Source: Hymenoscyphus infarciens
Lineage: Eukaryota; Ascomycota; Leotiomycetes; Helotiales; Helotiaceae
Direction: 5' to 3'
NCBI GenBank assembly: GCA_001414345.1
Contig: LLCB01000380.1
Span: 1-49,630 of the forward strand
DNA length: 49,630 bases
Made by a program: the position numbers and the translations under genes. Below the pieces are notes generated by a model. The model saw only the letters and a program-made list of their open reading frames with translations. It did not search any database and had not been told where the DNA came from. Positions 21,910 to 32,499 of the stretch are shown one piece after another. The number at the start of each line of letters is the position of its first letter. The first letter of the stretch is position 1.

Positions 21910-24900
21910 TATAACAGCCCTCTACAAATACATAAAGAGAGTGCTTATAGAATAGTACTTAGTATTGAGGAAAACTAAACTAAAGAGGAAAGCAAAGAGT
22001 ATAAGCACTCTAGCTTTATTTATATATATTAAGTAAAGCCTTAGCAAAGCCTCGAGCTAACCTAGTTACATAAGTAATATATATAACTAGGACTATTATA
22101 CTACCCCTTCTTTAAAAAGGGCTCTCTATAACTAAGCAGCTTTATCCTCTTTTAACATAGGAGTATTAAGCTCTAGCTTACTATAATCCTCTCTCCTAGC
22201 CTTATATACTATTTTCTATAGTAGAAGAGCTTCTAAGAGACTAGCTATTTTTAGCTTCTCTAAATAGAACCTCTCTACTAGTTATAGCATATATATTAGT
22301 TATTAAGCTAGATACTAATTAAGGTCTTTATTATAGTCTTTCTACTTAATTTAGTAATAAAGGGACTACTATCTCTTCTTACTAGCTAGTATTTCTTCGA
22401 CCTCTTATTCCTCTTCTTTATTTATAATAATTAGTAAGAGTAGTATAACTACTTATCCTAGTAAAAGATTATCTATAGCCTTATATAACTTCTTAAGAGT
22501 AAAGATAGAGTAAACTTTAATAGAAGCTAGTAGTTATAATTAGAAAGTAGAACCTACTTCCTTAAAGATCTTAAAAGGGCTAGCTATTTAGTAGTCTAGC
22601 TTTTAGCTTAGTTGTTAAGTTACCTAGTCCTTTGTTATAATAAAGACTATATCTCCTACTCTAAAATCGACGTCTTATCTATATTTATTTATATCTTATT
22701 CCTTCTTCTATTAAGCTTTTAACATATTTACTTAGCTAATATCTAAGACCTCTTAAATTATCTTTATAACTACTATAGCCTCTTCTTATAATAGCTATTC
22801 TTTTATATTAGCTAGTTCTAGTATTTACTAGTTAAACGAGGTTCTTAGTATATATCTCTTTTATAACTTAAAAGGCGATATTCTAATAATACTATAAAGT
22901 AGTACTAACTATATATAGTCTATTATTAAAAGGATCTTAGACTAATTAGTATAATAATAATCGATATATAGTTATAAGCGCTAATTAAGGTATTAATTTA
23001 TAATCTTAATCTAGCTATCTATTTAAGTATAGTTTATAGTTAAGAGTTAAAGCTAAACACCTAGGATTTAAGTAAACTCCTTTTAGAATATAGCAATAAA
23101 GTAAGAGCCTCTATCTAATATTATACTTTCTAGAATCCTATAGTATTATAGAACGTATTTAATATATAACCTTACTATCTATTTAGAAGTAATATTCTTA
23201 TAATAGAGTATTAAAATAGACTATTTAAATAAATAGTCTATTACTATAAACATGTTATTATAACTATACTTATTAACTAGAAAGAACTTAAAATCTATAG
23301 CTATATATTACTATATATATAGTAGTATTAAGAGTAAGTATAGATAGCTAGATATTTTATCTTAAGAAATGTCTACTCTTCTATAATTATAATAGTTTTA
23401 TATATATCTTATAATATTAGCTTTTATATTTTACTAGATATATCTTAAACGTAGAATCTAGTAGGTCTTATCCCTCTTTAGATAAGCTAAAAGTATCTAA
23501 TTATAAGCCTTATAAATTAGGTCTATTCTTAGCATATCTACGTCTAATACTACTAAGTAGTTTTAGTAAAGTAAAAGGCCTTTCTCTAAGGTATATAGAG
23601 AATTAGTATTAGTTTTAGCTTATACTTATATAGCTTAAAGTATTATAACATCCTTATTTACTTAGTAGATTCGTTCTAAAAGTATAAATAATTCTTAGAA
23701 GTAGTTATTATTAACTAGAGCTAGTATAATCAAGCTTATTTCAACCCCTAAGTCTTTAAGTGCTTCTATATTAACTTATTCCTTTGTTAGGAGTATATAG
23801 GTCTAGTACTACTCTTTAAGTTCCTTCTATAAGTATATCTTATTTACTTTATAAGTTAAAGCATCTATCTTACTATTCTTATACTTTAAATAGAATATAA
23901 TAATAAAATAGTACTTAGCTAAGGCTTTAGCCTACCTCGTTTAATAAGTAGTAAGTTACTTAGTAGTTATAAAGTACTTAAGCGCCTTATAATTAGTATA
24001 AATATAGATTTTTAAATAAGTGCTTTATAGTTCTAGTCTCTATTTTATAAGTAAGCGTATAATAGTAAGCAACTCTTTATTATATATTTCATAGTTATAC
24101 TTAACTAGAGACATAGTCTTACTAAAGTAGGCTATAGAGTATTATTCTCTATTAGCTTATTATTATTATAATACTCTAATAATGATTTTATCTAAAGCGT
24201 CTATCTTAATTATAGTAAGGAGATTAAGAGAGTAGTAGTAAAGGATTAGTATAGAGGTAAGTACTATTTTTAAGTCTTTAAATACTTCTTAGTACTCTTT
24301 ATTAAAATTAAAAGGTATATTATTCTATATTAGACATACTAAGAGCTTTATAATTATACTATAGTTCTAGATAAACCTTTAATAGAAGTTATAGAAACTA
24401 AAGAAGCTTTAAACGCCTTTTACTATCTCTAGAGCTTACTATTTCTATACTACTAAGACCTTTTCAAGGTCTACTTTAATACTATTAGTACTAATAATAA
24501 ACCTTAGGTATTTCGTCTTCTTAATATCGAACTTATACTTCTTAATATTAACCTATAACCTAGTATTCTTAAGATATTAAAAGACTTTTTATATATACTC
24601 TTTATATTTAAAGACGTTTAATAAGTAGATAAGGATATTATCTAAGTAGGTAAAGTAGAAGTTGTCTAGATAGTTAAATAAGACGTTATTTATATAGCGC
24701 TAGTAGGTAGATAGGCTATTTATTAGACTAAATAGTAGAACCTTATACTTATACGTTTTATAGTAGGTACGAAAAGTAGTTAATTCCTTAGTGTTTAGAT
24801 CTATTTATATATAGTAGAAGGCTTACTAGATATCTAGCTTAGTAAGAATATAAGCTTAACTAATATATATAAGCGTTTTATTAATTAGAGGTAATAAATA

Positions 24901-27710
24901 GTAGTCTTTTTAAGTAAGATTATTAAGTTTTTAAAAGTTAATATAGAAACGTAGCCTTCTATCTACTTTCTTTATAAATAGAATAGGAGTAGTAAAAGAG
25001 GACTAGCTATATTTAATAAACCTTTTATAAAGATTTTTTAAGATATATTCCTTTATAGCTAATAACTCTTTTATAGATATCTTATATAAAAGAGACTATC
25101 TAAGAGTATTTAGACCTTTAAGATTAATCTTATAGTTATAGTATTAGTAAGGTAGGAGGGTGTCTAAGGTAGCCTTAGAAAATACCTCTTTAAAGTCCTA
25201 GTACTTATTAGGAAGAGCGATATTAAGAGCTATATCTAGTTCTTAATTAGCTATAATTATGTTAATTTTATATATACTTATAATAAACATCTTACTATCC
25301 TCTTAGAATAAGTAATAATATATTCTTATAGCTAAAATAGCTAAAATATTAATAATAGAGTTCGACTTCTTTAAGATAAAGGGTTTCTAATAGTATACTA
25401 GAGTAAGCACCTTCTTTATAACGCTTTTAAGTTCTTTCTTTATAACCTAGTATTTTACTTATATTAAGGACTTATAGCCTCTCTTACTACGTATAGTCGA
25501 GGTATAACTAGCTAAGGTTATAGTATTAATTTTAAGGTAATCTATAAACTCTAAGAGCTTTCTACCTTATTAGTACTATTTATCTATTTCTATAGCTTAG
25601 TTATAAGTATTAGCTTTATTCTAGTAAGAGAGTATAGAGTCTTTTAGTTATATAGTATCTTAAGAGAGAAGAGTTAGTTATTAAGTAGAGAAGTAAAGCT
25701 TAAGGTTATTAGACTAGAGTAGTTTCTAATAAGTTATATTAATATTAATATAAAAGTACTTAAAGAACCTCTAACTAAGAATAATATTATATAGACCTAA
25801 GTCTAAGAGAATAAATAGTATATTAAAGAATTTATAGCTATCTAAGATATAATTTAAAAGGAGATAGTATATAGCTTTACCTCTAATTTCTCTATTATAT
25901 TTATAAATCTTAATAAGAGTAGGAAGTCTTTTAGTCTTTAAACTATAAAACTTTATAAGGTTATAACTAAGTTATATATTTATAAAAGAAAAGATATTTA
26001 CTCTAAAGTTACTAAGAGTAGTAGTTTATATACTAAATCTATTAATAGTTATTATACTAAGTAAAGTAAACGCTTTTCTACTAATTAATAACTATAGATT
26101 AATCTTAAAGAGATTAATCCTATATTTACCTAAAGAGGAGTCTTCTCTTAAGCTTCTTTGTTTCTTAACTCTAAGCTAGTATCTTTTCCTTTAAGCTCTT
26201 TAAAGTTAACCTTATATATCCTTAACTTTAGATAATCCTTAATATAATAACTAGGCTTACTATAGTTAAAGTACTTATTTAATAGTCTAAGAGTTAAGTA
26301 GTTATTTATAGTAGAGGTGTTAAAGCGTCTAAGAGAGATAAAGGGGGCTATAGAAGAAGAAGAGCTAGTAGACGTAGGAGTAGGTATATATAGGTTTAAA
26401 GTAGAAGGAAAGTTCGTTACTTATACTCTTTAAAAAGCGAGATTTTAAAGATTACTATTAATATTACTTATAAGATTATAAAAGAAGTTTATATCTCTCT
26501 TAGCTTAGAACTTAGTAATAATAAGAGATTAGTATAGTATAGAGGTTAACTTATTCTATAAGTCTTCTACCTAGTCTTATAAGAGAACTTCGGCTTTATC
26601 TATAAGTTATTAGAACTTAGTATAGAAGTCGTAGAAAGTTTCTATCTTTAATATAATAAGGTCTTAGTATTAGATATAAGCTTCTTAGTATAAGTAAGAG
26701 CTAATAGTAATGTTTTAGAGGTAAGTTAATATCTCTTTATAGCTACTAAACTAGTTAATAGTATTAAACTTATATTTTAAGTAAATATAGTTTTAGGCTC
26801 TTTTAAAAGTATAATAGAAAATTAAATTTATCTTTACTTCTTTAAACTTAAAGTAGTTAGTATTAATAAATAACTTTACTATAATTTTAGTTTCCTAGGT
26901 TATATAAGTAAATTCGTCTTCTATAGTAAATTAGTAAGGATTAGCTATCCTATTTATCTTCTTAGATAATAGATTTATAGAAGAGGAATAAGTTATATTA
27001 AAAATTTATAGCTAAATAAGAGTATATTAATAGAAAGTACTAGTTATATTTAAAGTATTTACTTTAAGTTTATAAACTTTACTTATTAATAAGGTTATTA
27101 CTTTAAGAATTTATTATAAGATAGAGTTAGATAGAGATAGTTTAGAGATCTTATACTATAAGGAACTAGTAGTTACCTTAGTAGGAGGAGGTAGTAGTAA
27201 TATAGTAATAGCTAATATATATGTTTTTTTAAGTCGAGTTCTTAAACTAGATTAGAATATAATATTAATAGAAGAGAGAAGAGAGATTAGCTCTATTAAC
27301 TCTAAAGTAGAGTAGAATAGTTCTTAGGTTAATAGGTTACCTTTAAAGGACTCGACATAGCTAATAAAAGAACACTAGACCTTACTACTTAATATAAATA
27401 GGTTAGGCTTTATAGAGGAAGAAGGTGAATTTAGTAGATTTAATATAAGTAAATATATATATTATTATTAGAATATTAGTAAAAGCCTTCCTAGGTAAAG
27501 AAGGAGAGTTTAGTTTTAGTATAATAGCCCTCTATAAATATATAAAGAGAGTATTTATAAAATAGTACCTAGTATTAAGAAAAACTAAACTAAAGAGGAA
27601 AGCAAAGAGTATAGACACTCTAGCTTTATTTATATATATTAAGCGAAGCCTCGGCAAAGCCTCGGGCTAACCTGGTTACGTGAGTGACGTATATGACTAG
27701 GACTATTACA
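21910..27710 (-). mobile_element. Ty3/Gypsy chromovirus B, complete 5801 bp, nested in A
   Basis: LTRs of 191 bp at 21910-22100 (3') and 27520-27710 (5'). The target duplication AAAGA is perfect (21905-21909 and 27711-27715). It is the same family as A, in opposite orientation. The minus strand shows the same order of decayed domains: gag (about 26900-26200, zinc-knuckle region near 26270), reverse transcriptase (about 24920-24600, with YLDD read as YLDN), integrase (about 23350-22950), chromodomain-like end (about 22450-22330). The polypurine tract AAAGAAGGGG lies just inside the 3' LTR. The 5' LTR keeps more G/C than the 3' LTR; the differences are transitions of the RIP type. All frames are closed by stops. 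Confidence 0.93.
27520..27710 (-). repeat. 5' LTR of chromovirus B
   Basis: 191 bp. It keeps the intact terminal TGTAATAGTCC (minus strand) and several CG/TG sites that were lost from the partner LTR at 21910-22100. It is the best-preserved copy of this LTR in the window. Confidence 0.9.
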
Positions 27711-29687
27711 AAAGAGCTACTTACTATTATATACTTACTTATAAAATAGAGACTAGAACTATAAAGTACTTATTTAAAAATCTACATTTATACTAATTAT
27801 AAGGCGCTTAAGTACTTTATAACTACTAAGTAACTTACTACTTATTAAGCAAGGTAGGCTAAAGCCTTAGCTAAGTACTATTTTATTATTATATTCTATT
27901 TAAGATATAAGAATAGTAAGATAGATACTTTAACTTATAAAGTAAATAAGATATACTTATAAAAGGAACTTAAAGAGTAGTACTAGACCTATATACTCTT
28001 AATAAAGGAATAAGTTAATATAGAAGCACTTAAAGACTTAGGGGTTAAAATAAGCTCGATTATACTAGCTTCGGTTAATAATAACTACTTCTAAGAATTA
28101 TTTATACTTTTAGAATAAATCTACTAAGTAAATAAGAATACTATAATACTTTAAGCTATATAATTATAAGCTAAAACTAATACTAATTCCCTATATACTC
28201 TAGAAGAAGGCCTTTTACTTTACTAAAACTACTTAGTAGTACTAGATATAAATATACTAAGAATAGACCTAATTTATAAGGCTTATAATTAGATACTTTT
28301 AGCTTACCTAAAGAGGGATAAGACCTACTAGATTCTATATTTAAGATATATCTAGTAAAATATAAAAGCTAATATTATAAGATATATATAAAACTATTAT
28401 AATTATAGAAGAGTAGACGTTTCTTAAGATAAAACACCTAGCTATTTATACCTACTCTTAATACTACTATATATATAGTAATATATAGCTATAGATTTTA
28501 AGTCCTTTCTAGTTAATAAGTATAGTTATAATAACATATTTATAGTAATAGACTACTTATCTAAATAGTCTATTTTAATACTCTACTATAAGAATATTAC
28601 TTCTAAATAGATAGTAAGGTTATATATTAAACACGTTCTATAATACTATAGAATTCTAGAAAGTATAATATTAAATAAAAGCTCTTACTTTATTACTATA
28701 TTCTAGAGAGAGTTTACTTAAATCCTAAGTATTTAGCTTTAACTCTTAACTATAAACTACGCTTAAATAGATAGCTAGACTAAGATTATAAATTAATACC
28801 TTAATTAGTACTTATAGTTATATATTAATTATTATTATACTAATTAGTCTAAGATCCTTCTAATAATAGACTATATATAGTTAGTACTATCTTATAATAC
28901 TATTAGAATATCGCCTTTTAAGTTATAGAAGAGATATATACTAAGAACCTCGTTTAACTAGTAAACACTAGAACTAGCTAATATAAAAGAACAGCTATTA
29001 TAAGAAGAGGCTATAGTAGTTATAAAGATAATCTAGGAGGACCTAGACGTTAGCTAAGTAAATATATTAAAAGCTTAATAGAAGAAGGAATAAGATATAA
29101 ATAAATATAAATAAGATATTAATTTTAGAGTAAGAGATATAGTCTTTATTATAATAAAGGACTAGGTAACTTAACAACTAAGCTAAAAGCTAGACTACTA
29201 GATAGCTAGCTCTTTTAAGATCCTTAAAGAAGTAGGTTCTACTTTCTAATTATAACTACTAGCTTCTATTAAAGTTTACTCTATCTTTACTCTTAAGAAG
29301 TTATATAAGGCTATAGACGATCTCTTACTAAGATAGGTAGTTATACTACCTCTACTAATTATTATAAATAAAGAAGAGGAATAAGAGGTCGAAGAAATAC
29401 TAGCTAGTAAGAAGAGATAGTAGTCTCTCTATTACTAAATTAAGTAGAAAGGCTATAATAAGGACCTTAATTAGTATCTAGCTCGATAACTAATATATAC
29501 GCTATAACTAGTAGAGAGGTTCTATTTAGAGAAGCTAAAAATAGCTAGTCTCTTAAAAGCTCTTCTACTATAGAAAACAGTATATAAGGCTAGGAGAGAG
29601 GACTATAGTAAGCTAGAGCTTAATACTTCTATATTAAAAGAGGATAAAGCCGCTTAGTTATAAGAGGCCCTTTTAAAGAGAGGGTAG

Positions 29688-29878
29688 TATAATAGTCCTA
29701 GTTATATACGTCACTCACGTAACTAGGTTAGCTCGAGGCTTTACTAAGGCTTCGCTTAATATATATAAATAAAGCTAGAGTACCTATACTCTTCGCTTTT
29801 CTCTTTAGTTTAGTTTTTCTCAATATTAGGTACTATTCTATAAGCACTCCCTTTGTGTATTTATAGAGGGCCGTTATA
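29688..29878 (+). repeat. 3' LTR of chromovirus A
   Basis: 191 bp, starts TATAATAGTCCTAG and ends GGGCCGTTATA; preceded by a polypurine tract AAAGAGAGGGTAG. Confidence 0.9.
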
Positions 29879-29883
29879 ATGCT

Positions 29884-30960
29884 AATAGTAAGTATAATTA
29901 TAAGAGCTTTTATATATAGGAGTTACTCTACTAGTAAATACTTAAATAATATATCCTTCTTCCTAAGCTTAATATATAAGATCGATAATAGTAACTTAAT
30001 TAGTATAAGTACTTAAGCGCTTTCTAAGATACTAAGAGATATATAATATTCTAACGCTCTCGACGAGCACGATCTAATAATCCTCTAGCCGAATGTATTA
30101 GATCTAATAACTCTCGCTTTTGTATATACTAATATAGCTAATAAGAGGTTAATAAAGTATTCTTTTAGATTAAGAATAGAGAGTATATAATTAAGAACTT
30201 CTACTAAATACAAGGTATACTAGAGGTATAAATAAAACTATTACTATTAAAAAGCGTTAGCGAATTCAAATAATTTTAGGATATAATTAAGCGTAAAAAG
30301 CTAGAAGATTAGATTATAGAAAAGCAACGAGAGATTACTACGGAATTTAATATACTTACTATATAAGATACTTAGTAATTATAACGTATAAGTACTACTT
30401 ATAAAAGTCGGAATAGCTTCCTTTAATCTAACCTCTACTACTCTAGAATAGATATTAATTTAACCTCTTAATTTAACGCCTTTAACACTACTACCACCGC
30501 TACTTCTTAAAGTATATATTATAATATACTAATTAATAAGACATAACTAAATCAGATACTAGATAATATAGAGTAATAGATAGAAGTCGATAAGCAGATT
30601 ACTAAAGACCTTAGTATAGCGTTTTATAAGAATTAGCAGAAGAGTATACTAGAAGGACCCGTATCTAGCGTAAAAGCAAAGAGAAAGCGTTAGCTTAATT
30701 AGGTAATTAGTATATAATTAAGAAAAGTCTTTAGATTTAAGCTTTTTAAGCTTTAAATCAACTTTTTAGACGCTTTATTTAATTATATATAGTTTATTAA
30801 TTTATTATTATTATAAGCTTTATTTACTCTTTTTAACTGATTTTACGTGTCTATAGCTTCTTAGTATAAATTCACTTTTTTAGATAAAACTAGTCCTTTT
30901 TAGAAAGGTGGTAGTAATTATTTTCTAGTAAGAGTAAATATATTAAAATTTCGCTAATTT
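29884..30960. other. Degraded transposon, right side of the target of chromovirus A
   Basis: AT-rich, closed frames, some codon-like texture (30040-30700). A Pogo/Fot1-type transposase C-terminus is conceivable but not shown. Probably continuous with 15676-18267 before A inserted. Confidence 0.4.
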
Positions 30961-30963
30961 TAT

Positions 30964-30990
30964 ACGCTAGCATAGTACCTATGCTAGCGT
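30964..30990. repeat. Perfect hairpin, 12-bp stem, 3-nt loop
   Basis: ACGCTAGCATAG, TAC, CTATGCTAGCGT is a perfect inverted repeat. It retains CA and TG dinucleotides at the edge of a region otherwise stripped of them. Confidence 0.85.
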
Positions 30991-31427
30991 TAGGATAGTC
31001 GAATAGTGTTTCCTATTATAATAGCTAGAAATAGAAATAATAATAAAGTAACGTAAGTTCCACCTAATCCTCTAAATCTAAGCTTAACACTTCTATCCTC
31101 ATCTTTCAAAGAAAAGAAGAAGGAAAGACTAAATAATAGAAACGTCGAATCAAAGTACAAGTAATTCCACTATATGCTAGGAATAACTATTTCGCGAAAC
31201 GCTATCTTAAGAGTTAGGTATAACAAGCACTAGACTGACTAGCCAGCGACCTTAGGCCTGCTATATTATTAAATTTCAAGGCCCCGACTCTCTAAATCTT
31301 CCACTACTAGCTAACGAGTTTCAGCACTACTCGTCGGTTACGTACTAATAAACAGTCCAAGAACCTATTTCTATATATAAGTTACCTACTAATAGAGAGG
31401 TGTTTACGAAGAGGAGAGAGTCTATAG
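30991..31427. other. Transition from AT-rich block to gene island, no gene seen
   Basis: Composition gradually becomes normal; no long open frame. Contains a TTCGCGAA palindrome (31191-31198). Confidence 0.5.
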
Positions 31428-31860
31428 TGAGAAAGCTTACCTAGGAATTAATAGCTTACTCGCCAAATGCCAGCAGCTTACCTACTACCCAGAAAATCAA
31501 CGAGCTGACCCGCAAATCAACAAACTTACTCGTAACCGAAAATCGTAACCGAAAATTAGTAGCTTACTCGCGAACCAACAGCTTACCCAAAACCAAGAAA
31601 TCAACAGCTCACCTACAACTCAAACTCGACAACTCACCTAACCCCCAAATACCCATTACTCGCAACCGAAATTAACCAGCTTACCCGCCAATTGCAAAGC
31701 TTACCCACCCATAGCCCGTAATTCAGTTCAGCAGCTAGCTTACCTGCCAATCGATCGCTTACTCGCAGAGAGAAGGAAATTTACAGCTTACTCGTTAAAC
31801 AGCAGCTCGGCTCGGCAGCTTTACTCATGTCCAAAAAGAAAATAGCTCACCCGGAACGGG
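31428..31860. repeat. Dispersed AGCTTACYCGC motif cluster
   Basis: About 16 copies of a motif close to AGCTTACCCGC / AGCTTACTCGC (also AGCTCACC and AACTTACTCG forms) occur at irregular spacing of roughly 15-45 bp, separated by A/C-rich linkers such as AACCGAAAAT. The plus strand is strikingly poor in G. It is not a simple tandem repeat, because linker length and sequence vary. On the minus strand each motif reads GCGRGTAAGCT. Confidence 0.75.
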
Positions 31861-32499
31861 AGATTCCTAACCCCTCTCCTTTTTACACCTTTATTTTTAT
31901 CAATCAATCCACCACACTCACAACCCCCGAATAAAATACACACCTACTAACCGGTATTGGACGGGACGGGCGTGCCTGAATTACACGTCACATTATTTTT
32001 CAGGGCGGAATTACAGCGCACTACCCCTTAAATCAAATTCTTACCCTCTCGCGAACAATGCAAAAAAAAAAAAAATCACATTCATCTAAACAAAAAACTC
32101 ATGCAATGACATTTATTCAGATTTTTACATCCCGGTGACGTATGCGCGCGAGCTAGAATAAGCTATCTATCCCATCTTTCGTCTCATTCATGCTGATGTT
32201 CTCCTTCTAAAATGAGGCCGCTTCCCGCAAAGGTTCATCGGAAAATTATTTTACACACACAACAAAAAAAAGAAGAGCTGCCAATAGCAACAATAGCCAA
32301 GGGCGTCGATGGAAAAGTGGTCAAATGGAAAAATTGGTGTATCAAAAGGAGACATGAACTCGGAAAGTTCGAGGGGGTATTGATTGCGGCAAGAAAGCAA
32401 GAGCAAAATGCAAAACGCAACCTTCATCCACCTCGAATGTAGCAAGTCGAATAGGTCTGAAGGACAGGGCAAAAAAACAAATAGATATGTCGCTGACCC
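31861..32499. other. Intergenic / 3' flank of the 830-aa gene
   Basis: It holds the likely 3' UTR of the minus-strand gene ending at 32500 and an A-run (about 32062-32074). A 76-codon Lys-rich plus-strand frame at 32212-32442 begins with ATG but has no supporting feature and is not called. Confidence 0.5.

Larger units (their letters stand above)
18273..29878 (+). mobile_element. Ty3/Gypsy chromovirus A, 5.8 kb, split by nested copy B
   Basis: LTRs of exactly 191 bp at 18273-18463 and 29688-29878. The target duplication is ATACT (18268-18272) versus ATGCT (29879-29883), differing by one RIP-type G-to-A change. Without the 5806-bp insertion (B plus its duplication) A is 5800 bp. The decayed reading frame runs in order: gag with a ruined CCHC zinc knuckle (19710-19751), reverse transcriptase (about 21080-21370; the YLDD box reads YLNN), RNase H interrupted by B at 21909, integrase (about 28450-28850), then a chromodomain-like segment reading EVEEILASKKR...KGY (about 29360-29480). 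The LTR carries a TATATATAAATA promoter-like element. The polypurine tract AAAGAGAGGG lies just before the 3' LTR. Stops are everywhere, so it cannot be active. Confidence 0.93.

Noticed and set aside
29884..30960. Pogo/Fot1-type transposase C-terminus
   Set aside because: Only vague texture in a frame full of stops; not enough to name the family.
32212..32442. 76-aa Lys-rich open frame
   Set aside because: Small, low complexity, near the 3' end of the opposite gene; no supporting signal.
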